From positions 228,148 through 292,147 of the forward strand of contig NZ_ML137198.1 of assembly GCF_004011805.1 (NCBI RefSeq): DNA of 64,000 nucleotides. Reading direction: 5' to 3'. Each line of letters starts with the position of its first letter. Positions within the stretch are counted from its first letter, which is position 1. The notes below the pieces were generated by a model that worked only from the letters and a program-made list of their open reading frames with translations, did not search any database and was not told the origin of the DNA. Of this stretch, positions 7,722-21,038 are shown in pieces. The position numbers were made by a program, and so were the translations under genes. The DNA comes from Piscinibacter defluvii (GTDB taxonomy: Bacteria; Pseudomonadota; Gammaproteobacteria; Burkholderiales; Burkholderiaceae_C).

Positions 7722-7869
7722 GGGCCGCTGCGCGTGCAGCGGTCCGGACGGGCAGTGTGCGTCGGCGATGCTGCACTGCAAACAGGCTCCAGGGCGCCGG
7801 CGTGCGCAGGTGGCCGCGGGCATGTCCGTCACGCCACAGTCTGTGGCGCAAGCGTCGAATCCTGCGCAC

Positions 7870-7898
7870 CCGGCGATGACCTCGCAGGTCATCGCCGG
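7870..7898. promoter_or_regulatory. 29-bp perfect palindrome, probable operator of the XRE-family regulator
   Basis: Two 13-bp arms (CCGGCGATGACCT at 7870–7882 and its exact complement at 7886–7898) flank a 3-bp centre. It sits 28 bp upstream of the regulator ATG at 7927 and just before a -10-like TATCGT (7915–7920). It therefore covers the -35 region, as expected for an autoregulatory operator. There is no U-run after it, so a terminator is unlikely. Confidence 0.65.
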
Positions 7899-7926
7899 CG
7901 GCACGCGGCTCGGCTATCGTCGCCGC

Positions 7927-8739
7927 ATGACCGCCGGCCTGCGCGCCCCCATCGGCAGCCTGTTGCGCGAGTGGCGCCAGCGCCGCCGCCTGAGCCAGCT
8001 CGAGCTGGCCCTGGCTGCCGAGGTCTCGGCGCGCCACCTCAGCTTCCTGGAGACCGGCCGCGCCATGCCCAGCCGCGAGATGGTGCTGCGCCTGGCCGAG
8101 CGGCTCGAGGTGCCGCTGCGCGAACGCAATCGCTGGCTGACGGCGGCCGGCTTCGCGCCGATGTTCGCCGAGCGGCCGCTCGACGACCCGGCGCTGCGCA
8201 ACGCGCGCGCGGCCGTCGAGCAGGTGCTGCGCGCCCACGAGCCCTGCCCGGCACTGGCGCTGGACCGGCACTGGAACCTGGTGTCGTACAACCGTGCCGT
8301 GCCGCCCCTGCTGGACGGGCTTGCGGCCGACCTGCTCGTGCCGCCGGTCAACGTGCTGCGGCTGAGCCTGCACCCGCATGGCCTGGCGCCGCGCATCCTC
8401 AACCTGGCGGCCTGGCGGCATCACTTGTTCGCGAGGCTGCGCCAGCAGATCGCCGCCAGCGGCGACGCCGCGCTGGCCGCGCTGCACGACGAACTCAGCG
8501 CCTACCCGGTCGCGCCGGGCACGGCCGCCGCGCCGGCCGAGCCCGCGGTGCTGGTGCCGCTGCAGCTCGCCAGCCCCGGGGGCACGCTGTCGCTGATCAG
8601 CACCACGATGGTGTTCGGCACGCCGGTGGACATCACGCTGGCCGAGCTGGCGATCGAGACCTTCTTCCCGGCCGACGCGGCCAGCGCCGCGCTGCTGCGT
8701 CGCCTGGTCGACAGCGCGCCGGCCGGCGCCGTGGCATAA
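7927..8739 (+). CDS. XRE-family transcriptional regulator with MmyB-type ligand domain
   Basis: A 270-aa protein. The N-terminal helix-turn-helix (about 8–68: LLREWRQRRRLSQLELA, VSARHLSFLETGRAMPS) is typical of XRE/MmyB regulators. The C-terminal part (about 85–260) contains ALALDRHWNLVSYNRAVPPLL, the MmyB-like PAS-related domain that in structural work binds a fatty acid-like ligand. ATG 7927 is preferred over the upstream in-frame ATG (7768) because the HTH follows at once and the 29-bp dyad would otherwise be coding. There is no Shine-Dalgarno; a -10-like hexamer ends 6 nt before the ATG, so the mRNA may be leaderless. It is divergent from the diiron-oxidase/RpfF-like operon and 31 bp upstream of the molybdoenzyme gene, so it may control either or both. 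Confidence 0.85.
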   Translation: MTAGLRAPIGSLLREWRQRRRLSQLELALAAEVSARHLSFLETGRAMPSREMVLRLAERLEVPLRERNRWLTAAGFAPMFAERPLDDPALRNARAAVEQVLRAHEPCPALALDRHWNLVSYNRAVPPLLDGLAADLLVPPVNVLRLSLHPHGLAPRILNLAAWRHHLFARLRQQIAASGDAALAALHDELSAYPVAPGTAAAPAEPAVLVPLQLASPGGTLSLISTTMVFGTPVDITLAELAIETFFPADAASAALLRRLVDSAPAGAVA

Positions 8740-8770
8740 GGCACGCAGCACCGCCCCGAGGAGACCCGCG

Positions 8771-11011
8771 ATGGACGAAACGACGAGCCCGCGCACCGCC
8801 CACCGCATCTGCCCGCTGTGCGAGGCCTGCTGCGGGCTGGAGCTGACGATCGAGGGCCGCCGCGTGAGCGCGGTGCGCGGCCACGCGGCCGACGTGTTCA
8901 GCGCCGGCTACCTGTGCCCCAAGGCCGTCGCGCTGAAGGATCTGCACGAGGACCCGGACCGCCTGCGCCGGCCGCTGGTGCGGCGCGATGGCGCCTTCGT
9001 CGAGACCGGCTGGGACGAGGCCTTCGCCGAGATCGAACGCCGCCTGCTGCCGGTGATCGAGGCCCACGGCCGCGACGCGGTGGCGGTCACGGTGGGCAAC
9101 CCCTCGGCCCACAAGATGAGCCTGCTGCCCTATTTCGGCCGGCTCGCCAAGGCGCTGGGCACGAAGAACATCTACTCGGCCTCGACGCTCGACCAGATGC
9201 CCAAGCAGCTCGCCTGCGGGCTGATGTTCGGCCACTGGCTCAGCATCCCGGTGCCCGACGTCGAGCGCAGCGACTTCCTGCTGATCCTGGGCGCCAACCC
9301 GGCGGTCAGCAACGGCAGCCTGTGGACCGTGCCGGACGTGCGCGGCAAGCTCAAGGCGCTGCGCGCGCGTGGCGGACGGGTCGTGGTGATCGACCCGCGC
9401 CGCACCGAAACCGCGGCACTGGCCGACGCGCATCATTTCATCCGCCCGGGCAGCGATGCCTTCCTGCTCGCCGCGATGCTGCACACGCTGTTCGCCGAGG
9501 GCCGGGTGCGGCCCGGGCGCATCGCGCCGCACCTGGCCGGCCTGGAGGCCTTGCCGGCGGCTGTCGCGCCATTCACGCCCGACGCGGTGGCGCCGGCCTG
9601 CGGCATCGCCGCCGACACCATCCGGGCCCTGGCGCGCGAGCTGGCCGCCGCGCCGCGCGGCTGCGTCTACGGGCGCCTGGGCACCTGCACGCAGCGCCAC
9701 GGCACGCTCGCCTCCTGGCTGGTGGACGTGCTGAACGCGCTCACCGGCCACCTCGACGAGCCCGGCGGCGCGATGTTCCCGCGCGCCGCCGCCTTCGCCG
9801 CCAACACGGCGGGCAAGCCGGGGGTCGGGCGTGGCATCGTCACCGGGCGCCACGCCAGCCGGGTGAGCGGCGCGCCGGAGGTGTTCGGCGAGCTGCCGAT
9901 GGGCGTGCTGGCCGAGGAGATCGAGACCCCCGGCCCCGGCCAGGTGCGCGCGCTGATCAGCGTGGCCAGCAACCCGGTGCTGTCGGCGCCGAACGGGCCG
10001 CGCCTGGCGCGCGCGCTCGGTTCGCTCGAGTTCATGGTGAGCCTGGACATCTACCTGAACGAGACCACGCGCCATGCCGACGTGATCCTGCCCGGCCCGA
10101 GCCCGCTGGAGGACGATCACTACGACATCGCCTTCCCGCAGCTCAGCCACCGCAACCACGCGCGCTACAGCCCGGCGGTGTTCGAGCCGCCAGCCGGCCA
10201 GCCGCCCGAATGGCAGAACCTGCTGCGCCTGGCGGCCATCGCGCTCGGCCGCGGCGCCGGCGCCGACGTGCTGGCGCTGGACGACGAATGGGTCGCCGAC
10301 GAGGTGCGCAAGCTGGCCGGCGAGCGCACGCCGGCGCTGCTGGCCGCCCTCGCCCCGCGCCGGGGCCCGGCGCGGCTGCTCGACCTGGCGTTGCGCACCG
10401 GACCCTACGGCGACGCCTTCGGCGCACGCCCCGACGGGCTGAACCTGGACAGGGTGGCGCAGACGCCCGCGGGCATCGACCTCGGGCCGCTGCAGCCGCG
10501 CCTTCCCGAACTGCTGCGCACGCCCAGCGGCCGCGTCGAGCTGGCCCCCGCGCCGCTGCTGGCGGCGCTGGCGCAGGCGGCCGGCGAACTGGCGGCCGCG
10601 CCGGCCGACGGCCTGCAGCTGGTGGGCCGGCGCGAGGTGCGCAGCAACAACAGCTGGATGCACAACCTGCCGCTGCTGGCCAAGGGGCCGGAGCGCTGCA
10701 CGCTGCTGATGCACCCGCACGATGCGCAGCGCCTCGGCCTGGCCGACGGCATGCTGGCCGAGATCGAAGGCGCCGGCCGCACGGTGCGCGCGCCGGTGCA
10801 GTTGGACGACGCGATGATGCAGGGCGTGGTCAGCCTGCCGCACGGCTGGGGCCACGACCTGCCCGGGGCCCGGCTGGCGGTCGCGGCCCGGCGGCCGGGC
10901 GCGAACCTGAACGCGCTGCTGGACGAGAACGCGCGCGATCCGCTGTCCGGCAACGCGGTGCTGAGCGGGGCCCCGGTGACGGTGCGCCTGGCTCAGACGT
11001 CCAGCGTGTAG
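8771..11011 (+). CDS. Molybdopterin-dependent oxidoreductase (DMSO-reductase superfamily, cytoplasmic)
   Basis: A 746-aa protein of the BisC/formate dehydrogenase/nitrate reductase superfamily. An N-terminal [4Fe-4S] motif is present (Cys14, Cys17, Cys21, Cys49: CPLCEACCG … YLCPK). Cofactor-binding blocks follow (FLLILGANPAVSNGSLW, VVVIDPRRTETA, PGSDAFLLAAML), then the C-terminal dinucleotide-binding domain (NSWMHNLPLLAKG, PHDAQRLGLADG, VSLPHGWGHDLPGA). No Tat signal, so cytoplasmic. At the usual active-site position (SASTLDQMPKQLACG) there is no Cys or Sec in the place seen in formate dehydrogenases, so the substrate cannot be named. No electron-transfer or chaperone gene is adjacent. GAGGAG precedes the ATG. 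It follows the XRE regulator closely and overlaps the convergent small gene by 19 bp. Confidence 0.88.
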   Translation: MDETTSPRTAHRICPLCEACCGLELTIEGRRVSAVRGHAADVFSAGYLCPKAVALKDLHEDPDRLRRPLVRRDGAFVETGWDEAFAEIERRLLPVIEAHGRDAVAVTVGNPSAHKMSLLPYFGRLAKALGTKNIYSASTLDQMPKQLACGLMFGHWLSIPVPDVERSDFLLILGANPAVSNGSLWTVPDVRGKLKALRARGGRVVVIDPRRTETAALADAHHFIRPGSDAFLLAAMLHTLFAEGRVRPGRIAPHLAGLEALPAAVAPFTPDAVAPACGIAADTIRALARELAAAPRGCVYGRLGTCTQRHGTLASWLVDVLNALTGHLDEPGGAMFPRAAAFAANTAGKPGVGRGIVTGRHASRVSGAPEVFGELPMGVLAEEIETPGPGQVRALISVASNPVLSAPNGPRLARALGSLEFMVSLDIYLNETTRHADVILPGPSPLEDDHYDIAFPQLSHRNHARYSPAVFEPPAGQPPEWQNLLRLAAIALGRGAGADVLALDDEWVADEVRKLAGERTPALLAALAPRRGPARLLDLALRTGPYGDAFGARPDGLNLDRVAQTPAGIDLGPLQPRLPELLRTPSGRVELAPAPLLAALAQAAGELAAAPADGLQLVGRREVRSNNSWMHNLPLLAKGPERCTLLMHPHDAQRLGLADGMLAEIEGAGRTVRAPVQLDDAMMQGVVSLPHGWGHDLPGARLAVAARRPGANLNALLDENARDPLSGNAVLSGAPVTVRLAQTSSV

Positions 11012-11235
11012 ACCTCGGCGGCGGCGCGTTCGTCGGGGTTGTGGCCGGCCAGGGCCTGGGCCCAGCCGGCCTCGAGCCCGCTGCGCTGCGGGGCGAGGCC
11101 GCTGGTCATGACCGCCACCTCCTCGGACGACGCGTCGAACTCGCCGAGCGGCCTGCGCTGCGCGTCGAACAGCCGCGCCACCATCGAACCGCCGGCGTCG
11201 ATCACGATCAGGTACTTGGCAGGGGGGCTGTGCAT
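10993..11235 (-). CDS. Small conserved-looking hypothetical protein
   Basis: An 80-aa protein (KYLIVIDAGGSMVARLFDAQ … PLGEFDASSEEVAVMTSGL). The start resembles a beta strand ending in DAGG, as in small ASKHA- or Usp-like folds, but it is too short to assign. There are no membrane segments. The pattern of conserved-looking hydrophobic and charged residues argues for a real gene, and I believe similar short proteins occur in Burkholderiales near purL. Its 3' end overlaps the molybdoenzyme gene by 19 bp in convergent orientation. It lies 65 bp downstream of the next same-strand gene, so it could be co-transcribed with purL. Function unknown. Confidence 0.65.
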   Translation of the reverse strand: MHSPPAKYLIVIDAGGSMVARLFDAQRRPLGEFDASSEEVAVMTSGLAPQRSGLEAGWAQALAGHNPDERAAAEVYTLDV

Positions 11236-11300
11236 GCGGGCCTCCGCGTCGGGCAGGCCTGCAGCATACGGCGCCCGGGGCGCCGTTGCGCTGCGCGGGA

Positions 11301-11741
11301 TCAGGCCGCGTCGACGATCTGGCGCAGGGCCTTGATCAGGCGGTCGAACTCGGGGCGGTCGGTCTGCTTGAGCAGGTCGAGGTCACCGCGCAGGCGCTCC
11401 ACGCGCGCCAGCGCCGACTGGCGCTTGACGGCGTCGATCTCGTCCTTCATGTCGACGAACTTGTCGACCGCCTCCTCGCCGCGCACCTTGGCCGGCGCGG
11501 CGGCGATCAGCACCGCCAACGCGTCGGCGATGCGGCCGAGCTGGCGCCCGTAGCTGTGGCGCTGCAGCACGTCGGCCTCGGTCTGCGGCGCGCTCGAGTT
11601 GTGGCTGTTGATGTTGAAGGTCCAGCCCGGCAGGATGGGCTGCACCAGATTCTGCGGCGCGAAGGCCTGTGTCCAGGAGCGCATCCAGGCCGCCGGGTCG
11701 GTGCCGGCCGGCCAGAGCCGTGTGCTCGTGCTGTCGCCCAT
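11301..11741 (-). CDS. Hypothetical protein downstream of purL
   Basis: A 146-aa soluble protein. The N-terminal part is Trp- and Pro-rich (LWPAGTDPAAWMRSWTQAF, LPGWTFNINSHNSSAPQTE). The C-terminal half is helical and probably coiled coil (DMKDEIDAVKRQSALARVER … DLLKQTDRPEFDRLIKAL). The mix resembles small granule- or phasin-associated proteins, but no motif confirms that. It starts 11 bp after the purL stop on the same strand, so it is probably the second gene of the purL transcript. An upstream GGGAGGTCTC segment gives a usable ribosome binding site. I do not recognise the family. Confidence 0.72.
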   Translation of the reverse strand: MGDSTSTRLWPAGTDPAAWMRSWTQAFAPQNLVQPILPGWTFNINSHNSSAPQTEADVLQRHSYGRQLGRIADALAVLIAAAPAKVRGEEAVDKFVDMKDEIDAVKRQSALARVERLRGDLDLLKQTDRPEFDRLIKALRQIVDAA

Positions 11742-11752
11742 CGAGACCTCCC

Positions 11753-15748
<3,996 letters not shown>

Positions 15749-15820
15749 GCGGGGGCCTTCTGGTGAGGAATGCGGGGGGTGGGGGAACCCCGGTGGAAAC
15801 CCGCGATTCTACGTGGCCGA

Positions 15821-15829
15821 TGAGATAAT
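15821..15829 (+). promoter_or_regulatory. Extended -10 promoter element for map
   Basis: TGAGATAAT (15821–15829) reads as an extended -10 (TGn + GATAAT). The map ATG at 15838 is only 8 nt further on, and the sequence between (CCCGCCCC) has no Shine-Dalgarno. The transcript would be leaderless or nearly so. Confidence 0.5.
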
Positions 15830-15837
15830 CCCGCCCC

Positions 15838-16641
15838 ATGACGATCACGATCAAGAGCGCCGCCGAGGTCGAGCGCATGCGCGTCGCCGGGCGCCTGGCC
15901 TCCGAGGTGCTGGACATGCTCGCCGCCCACGTCAAGCCGGGCGTCAGCACCGAGCAGCTCGACAAGCTCGCGCACGAGCACATCGTCAACGTGCAGGGCG
16001 CGGTGCCCGCCCCGCTGAACTACGCGCCGCCGGGCTACACGCCCTACCCGAAGTCGATCTGCACCTCGATCAACCACCAGGTCTGCCACGGCATCCCGAA
16101 CGACCGGCCGCTGAAGAACGGCGACATCGTCAACATCGACGTCACCGTCATCAAGGACGGCTGGCACGGCGACACCAGCCGCATGTTCGTCGTCGGCGAG
16201 GGCTCCATCGCCGCCAAGCGCCTGTGCGCCCTCACCTACGAGGCGATGTGGAAGGGCATCGTGAAGGTGAAGCCGGGCGCGCGCCTGGGCGACATCGGCC
16301 ACTCGATCCAGACCTTCGCCGAGAGCCAGGGCTTCTCGATCGTGCGCGAGTTCTGCGGCCACGGCATCGGGCGCAAGTTCCACGAGGAGCCGCAGGTGCT
16401 GCACTACGGCCGCCCCGGCACGCTCGAGGAGCTGGTGCCGGGCATGACCTTCACGATCGAGCCGATGGTCAACGCCGGCCGGCGCGAGATCCGCGAGATG
16501 GGCGACGGCTGGACCATCGTCACGAAGGACCGCTCGCTGTCGGCGCAGTGGGAGCACACGGTGCTCGTCACCGACACCGGCTACGAGGTGCTGACGCTGT
16601 CGGCCGGCAGCCCGCCGCCGCCGGCCTTCGTCGCAGCGTGA
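15838..16641 (+). CDS. map: Type I methionine aminopeptidase
   Basis: A 267-aa cytosolic metallopeptidase that removes the initiator Met from nascent proteins. The M24 pita-bread fold motifs are present: [19 protein letters not shown] with the substrate His, the dimetal ligands in [45 protein letters not shown], and the final Glu in [11 protein letters not shown]. The length equals the family norm (about 264). The stop overlaps the glnD GTG start (GTGA), so the two are translationally coupled. Close map–glnD linkage is common in proteobacteria. Confidence 0.97.
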   Translation: MTITIKSAAEVERMRVAGRLASEVLDMLAAHVKPGVSTEQLDKLAHEHIVNVQGAVPAPLNYAPPGYTPYPKSICTSINHQVCHGIPNDRPLKNGDIVNIDVTVIKDGWHGDTSRMFVVGEGSIAAKRLCALTYEAMWKGIVKVKPGARLGDIGHSIQTFAESQGFSIVREFCGHGIGRKFHEEPQVLHYGRPGTLEELVPGMTFTIEPMVNAGRREIREMGDGWTIVTKDRSLSAQWEHTVLVTDTGYEVLTLSAGSPPPPAFVAA

Positions 16642-19265
16642 ATGCGGTCGAGCCGCTGCCGGCCGCGGCGCCCAGCGTCGCCGAGCTGCGCCAGCGCTTC
16701 CGCGAGGGCAAGGCCGAGCTGCTGGCGCATTTCGGCGCCGCGCGGCCGACGGCGCCGGCCGCCGCCCGGCTGGTGCGTGCGCTGGCCCGCCATGTCGACG
16801 CCACGCTGACCGCGCTGTGGAGCCGCGCCGGCATGCCCGAGGGCGCGGCGCTGCTGGCCGTCGGCGGCTACGGCCGGGGCGAGCTGTTCCCCTATTCCGA
16901 CGTCGACGTGCTGGTGCTGCTGCCGCCGGCCGCCGTCGTGCTGCCGCCGGACGATGCCGCCGCGCGGCAGGCCGCGATCGAGGGCTTCATCACCGCCTGC
17001 TGGGACATCGGACTGGAGATCGGCTCGAGCGTGCGCACGGTCGACGAATGCGTCGCCGAGGGCCAGCGCGACGTGACCGTGCAGACCGCGCTGCTCGAAT
17101 CGCGCTACCTGTGCGGCTCGCGCCGCGTGTTCACCACCTTCCGCCATGCCAACACGCGCGCGATGGACCCGCGCGCCTTCCTGCGCGCCAAGACGCTGGA
17201 GATGCGCCAGCGCCACCAGAAGTACGAGGACACGCCCTATTCGCTCGAGCCGAACTGCAAGGAAAGCCCCGGCGGCCTGCGCGACCTGCAGCTGGTGATC
17301 TGGGTGGCGCGCGCCGCCGGGCTCGGCAAGAACTGGGGCGAGCTGGCCGCCAAGGGCCTGATCACGCCGTTCGAGGTGAAGCAGCTGCAGCGCAACGAGG
17401 GCCTGCTCAAGCTGATCCGCGCGCGGCTGCACGTCATCGCCGGCCGCCGCGAGGACCGGCTGGTGTTCGACCTGCAGACCGCGGTGGCCGAGAGCTTCGG
17501 CTACAAGAACGCGCCGGGCCAGCGCGCCTCCGAGGTGCTGATGCGGCGCTACTACTGGGCCGCCAAGGCGGTGGCGCAGCTGAACCAGATCCTGATGCTG
17601 AACATCGAGGAACGGGTCGAGGGCTCGCAGGATCAGCCGATGCGCCCGATCAACGAGAAGTTCCTCGAGCGCGCCGGCATGCTGGAGGTGGCCAGCGACG
17701 ACCTGTACGAGCGCGACCCGCACGCCATCCTCGAGACCTTCCTCACCTACCAGACGACCGTCGGGCCCAAGGGCCTGTCGGCGCGCACGCTGCGCGCGCT
17801 CTACAACGCCCGCGAGCTGATGGGCGCGGACTTCCGGCGCGACCCGGTGAACCGCGCCACCTTCATGAAGATCCTGCAGCAGCCCGAGGGCCAGACGCAC
17901 GCCTTCCGGCTGATGAACCAGACCTCGGTGCTCGGGCGCTACCTGTGGGTGTTCCGCCGCATCGTCGGGCAGATGCAGCACGACCTGTTCCACGTCTACA
18001 CGGTGGACCAGCACATCCTGATGGTGCTGCGCAACGTGCGGCGCTTCTTCATCCCAGAGCATGCACACGAGTACCCGTTCTGCACCCAGCTCGCGCTGAC
18101 CTGGGACAAGCCCTGGATCCTGTACGTCGCCGCGCTGTTCCACGACGTGGCCAAGGGCCGCGGCGGCGACCACTCCGAGCTCGGTGCGCAGGAGGTGCGG
18201 CGCTTCTGCCGCGACCACCTGGTCGAGCGCGAGGACGCCGCGCTGATCGAGTTCCTGGTGCGCTCGCACCTGACGATGTCGCGCATCGCGCAGAAGGAGG
18301 ACCTGTCCGACCCCGAGGTGATCGAGGAGTTCGCGAAGAAGGTCGGCAGCGAACGCTACCTCACCGCGCTGTACCTGCTGACGGTGGCCGACATCCGCGG
18401 CACCAGCCCGAAGGTCTGGAACGCCTGGAAGGGCAAGCTGCTGGAGGACCTGTACCGCCTGACGCTGCGCGCGCTGGGCGGCGCCAAGCCCAACCTGGAC
18501 GCCGAGATCGAGGCGCGCAAGGAGGAGGCGCGCCACCTGCTGAACCTGCATTCGATGCTGCCCGGCACCGAGGGCCCGCTGTGGAAGACGCTCGAGCTGA
18601 GCTACTTCGCGCGCCACGACGCGCCGGACATCGCCTGGCACGCGCGCTCGCTGTTCCGCCACGTGCAGACGAACGAGCCGGTGGTGCGGGCGCGGCCGTC
18701 CTCGCTCGGCGAGGGGCTGCAGGTGCTGGTGTACTCGCCCGACCGGCCCGACCTGTTCGCGCGCATCTGCGGCTACTTCGACGGCGCCGGCTTCAACATC
18801 CTCGACGCCAAGGTGCACACCACGCGCGCCGGCTATGCGCTGGACACCTTCCAGGTCACCAACCCGGCGCTCGAGGAGCAGGACAACGCGCATTACCGCG
18901 ACCTGATCGCGCTGGTCGAGAACCAGCTCGGCCAGGCACTGGCGGCCACCGGGCCGCTGCCCGAGCCCAGCCGCGGGCGCCTGTCGCGCCGCGTGCGCAG
19001 CTTCCCGGTCACGCCGCGCATCACGCTGCGGCCCGACGAGCGTGCGCAGCGCTGGCTGCTGGGCGTGTCCACCAGCGACCGCTCCGGCCTGCTCTACGCC
19101 ATCGCACGCGTGCTGGCGCGCCACCACGTCAACCTGCAGCTGGCCAAGATCACGACGCTGGGCGAGCGAGTCGAGGACACTTTCCTGATCGACGGTTCGG
19201 CGCTGCAGCAGAACCGCACGCAGATCGCCATCGAGAGCGAGCTGCTGGACGCCATCTCCCCCTGA
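16638..19265 (+). CDS. glnD: Bifunctional PII uridylyltransferase/uridylyl-removing enzyme
   Basis: An 875-aa nitrogen sensor that uridylylates PII proteins when glutamine is low and removes UMP when it is high. Domains in order are a nucleotidyltransferase ([20 protein letters not shown], the GG…DxD motif near residue 75), a GlnD-type linker ([15 protein letters not shown]), an HD hydrolase domain ([19 protein letters not shown]), and two C-terminal ACT domains ([36 protein letters not shown]) that bind glutamine. The start is GTG at 16638, overlapping the map stop; no in-frame ATG gives the N-terminus. Its stop overlaps the mnmH start (TGATG). Confidence 0.97.
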   Translation: MNAVEPLPAAAPSVAELRQRFREGKAELLAHFGAARPTAPAAARLVRALARHVDATLTALWSRAGMPEGAALLAVGGYGRGELFPYSDVDVLVLLPPAAVVLPPDDAAARQAAIEGFITACWDIGLEIGSSVRTVDECVAEGQRDVTVQTALLESRYLCGSRRVFTTFRHANTRAMDPRAFLRAKTLEMRQRHQKYEDTPYSLEPNCKESPGGLRDLQLVIWVARAAGLGKNWGELAAKGLITPFEVKQLQRNEGLLKLIRARLHVIAGRREDRLVFDLQTAVAESFGYKNAPGQRASEVLMRRYYWAAKAVAQLNQILMLNIEERVEGSQDQPMRPINEKFLERAGMLEVASDDLYERDPHAILETFLTYQTTVGPKGLSARTLRALYNARELMGADFRRDPVNRATFMKILQQPEGQTHAFRLMNQTSVLGRYLWVFRRIVGQMQHDLFHVYTVDQHILMVLRNVRRFFIPEHAHEYPFCTQLALTWDKPWILYVAALFHDVAKGRGGDHSELGAQEVRRFCRDHLVEREDAALIEFLVRSHLTMSRIAQKEDLSDPEVIEEFAKKVGSERYLTALYLLTVADIRGTSPKVWNAWKGKLLEDLYRLTLRALGGAKPNLDAEIEARKEEARHLLNLHSMLPGTEGPLWKTLELSYFARHDAPDIAWHARSLFRHVQTNEPVVRARPSSLGEGLQVLVYSPDRPDLFARICGYFDGAGFNILDAKVHTTRAGYALDTFQVTNPALEEQDNAHYRDLIALVENQLGQALAATGPLPEPSRGRLSRRVRSFPVTPRITLRPDERAQRWLLGVSTSDRSGLLYAIARVLARHHVNLQLAKITTLGERVEDTFLIDGSALQQNRTQIAIESELLDAISP

Positions 19266-20320
19266 TGCCCATCGTCGCGATCCCGGCGGCCGACGCGCTG
19301 GCGCAGCTCGACCGCTTCGGCACGGTCATCGACGCCCGCTCGGAGAGCGAGTACGCCGAAGACCGCCTGCCCGGCGCCGTCAACTGGCCCAGCCTGCACG
19401 ACGCCGAACGCGCCGCGATCGGCTACGAGTACAAGCAGGTCTCGCCCTTCGAGGCGCGGCGGCGCGGCGCGGTGCTGGTGGCGCGCAACATCGCCGCGCA
19501 CCTCGAGCGCGAGGCGATGGACCAGCCCAAGGACTGGCAGCCGCTGGTGTACTGCTGGCGCGGCGGCATGCGCAGCGGGGCGCTGGCGACGGTGCTGTCG
19601 CAGGTCGGCTGGCGGGTGCACCTGCTCGAAGGCGGCTACCGCGAATACCGACGCGCCGTGCTGGCTGCGCTGGACGAGCTGCCGGGCCGGCTCGACCTGC
19701 GCGTGGTCTGCGGCGTCACCGGCTCGGGCAAGAGCCGGCTGCTGCAGCGCGCCGCCGCGCTCGGTGCCCAGGTGCTCGACCTCGAGGCCCTGGCCGAGCA
19801 CCGCGGCTCGGTGCTCGGGCTCGTGCCCGGACGACCGCAGCCCGGCCAGAAGCTGTTCGAGTCGCACCTCTGGGATGCGCTGCGCCGCTTCGATCCGGCG
19901 CGGCCGGTGGTCGTCGAGAGCGAGAGCCGCAAGGTGGGCGATCTGCGCGTGCCGGACAAGCTCGTCGAGCGCATGCGCGCCGCGCCTTGCCTGCGCCTGG
20001 AGCTGCCGCTGGACGCGCGCGTGGCGCTGCTGCTGCAGGAGTACGACTTCTTCGTGCGCGACACCGAGGCCTTCTGCGGCCGCCTGGACGCGCTGCGCGT
20101 CCTGCGCGGCCACGAGACCGTGAACCGCTGGCAGGCGCTGGCACGCGCCGGCGGGCATCCGCAGGTGGTGCGCGAGCTGCTGGAGCAGCACTACGACCCG
20201 CTCTATCTGCAGTCGATGGCGCGCCACTTCGCCGGCTTCACGGCACCGCAGCGGAAACTGGCCTGGGACGGCAGCGAGGCCACCCTCGACAGCGTGGCGC
20301 GCGAGCTGGCCGCGCTCTAG
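19265..20320 (+). CDS. mnmH: tRNA 2-selenouridine synthase
   Basis: A 351-aa enzyme that replaces sulfur with selenium in 2-thiouridine at the tRNA wobble position, via geranylated intermediates and selenophosphate. An N-terminal rhodanese domain carries catalytic Cys97 (YCWRGGMRS), the same position as in E. coli MnmH. A P-loop domain follows with GVTGSGKS at residues 150–157 and a conserved VVESESRKVGDL block. The start ATG overlaps the glnD stop by one base (TGATG), so it probably ends the map–glnD–mnmH operon. No selD is in the window; selenium use would need selD elsewhere. Confidence 0.93.
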   Translation: MPIVAIPAADALAQLDRFGTVIDARSESEYAEDRLPGAVNWPSLHDAERAAIGYEYKQVSPFEARRRGAVLVARNIAAHLEREAMDQPKDWQPLVYCWRGGMRSGALATVLSQVGWRVHLLEGGYREYRRAVLAALDELPGRLDLRVVCGVTGSGKSRLLQRAAALGAQVLDLEALAEHRGSVLGLVPGRPQPGQKLFESHLWDALRRFDPARPVVVESESRKVGDLRVPDKLVERMRAAPCLRLELPLDARVALLLQEYDFFVRDTEAFCGRLDALRVLRGHETVNRWQALARAGGHPQVVRELLEQHYDPLYLQSMARHFAGFTAPQRKLAWDGSEATLDSVARELAAL

Positions 20321-20446
20321 AATCCGCCTCGGTCGGCAGTTCACCCAGGCGTTGCCGCGCACCCCGTGTGCGAGCTGAACCTGCCCTTGTTCTCCCGTGT
20401 CCGGTCACCCTCGTGTGCGTCCGGCCGGAAGTCGGCAACCCCCGGC

Positions 20447-20462
20447 GCCTCGACACCGAGGC
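20447..20462. promoter_or_regulatory. Short dyad upstream of the DUF2087 gene
   Basis: GCCTCG (20447–20452) and CGAGGC (20457–20462) with a 4-nt loop lie 28 bp before the start codon at 20490. It could be an operator or a leader hairpin. The rest of the 169-bp gap after mnmH shows only a -10-like TAGAAT overlapping the mnmH stop. Confidence 0.3.
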
Positions 20463-20489
20463 TTGGCGCATGCACGAAGGAAGACCTTC

Positions 20490-21038
20490 ATGCCCCGAAC
20501 CGACGTCCCGCTGCACGCGGCCGACATCTCGCGCTTCGCGAAATCACTCGCGCGCGACCTGAAGCAGACCCACGAGCTCGAGCAGCGGCCGCCCGGCCAT
20601 GTCGAGCTGCTGAACATGCTGGCCCGCGCGGCCGGCTACCGCAACTACCAGAGCCTGAAGGCGCGCCCGCCCGCGCCGCAGCCCGCCGCCGGGCCCGCGC
20701 CCGAGCCGGAACTCAGCGACACGGCCCGCAAGGCGCTGCGCCAGTTCGACGCGCATGGCCGGCTGACCCGCTGGCCGATCAAGTTCAGCGTGCAGCGCCT
20801 GATGCTGTGGGGGCTGTGGCTGCGCTTCGACGCGCGGCGCCGCTACAGCGAGCGCGAGGTCAACGACATCCTGAACGCCTGGCACCTGTTCGGCGACCAC
20901 TGCACGCTGCGGCGCGAGCTGGTCAACGAGAAGCTGCTGGCGCGCCAGAGCGACGGCAGCGACTACCGCAAGCTGCCGCGCCGCCCCCCGCCCGAGGCGA
21001 TGGCGCTGATGCGCGCGCTGCGCGGGCGCCAGGGCTGA
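20490..21038 (+). CDS. DUF2087 domain-containing protein
   Basis: A 182-aa soluble protein in two parts. The N-terminal helical segment (about 10–55, FAKSLARDLKQTHELEQRPPGHVELLNMLARAAGYRNYQSL) resembles the short N-terminal domain of glyoxalase-superfamily-related DUF2087 proteins. The C-terminal part has the DUF2087 signature RYSEREVNDILNAWHLFGD followed by CTLRRELVNEKLLARQSDG and YRKLP, a winged-helix-like fold found fused to or near ArsR-type regulators. DNA binding or regulation is possible; the function is unknown. ATG at 20490 has GAAGGAAGA upstream. It ends directly against the convergent orn stop. Confidence 0.8.
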   Translation: MPRTDVPLHAADISRFAKSLARDLKQTHELEQRPPGHVELLNMLARAAGYRNYQSLKARPPAPQPAAGPAPEPELSDTARKALRQFDAHGRLTRWPIKFSVQRLMLWGLWLRFDARRRYSEREVNDILNAWHLFGDHCTLRRELVNEKLLARQSDGSDYRKLPRRPPPEAMALMRALRGRQG

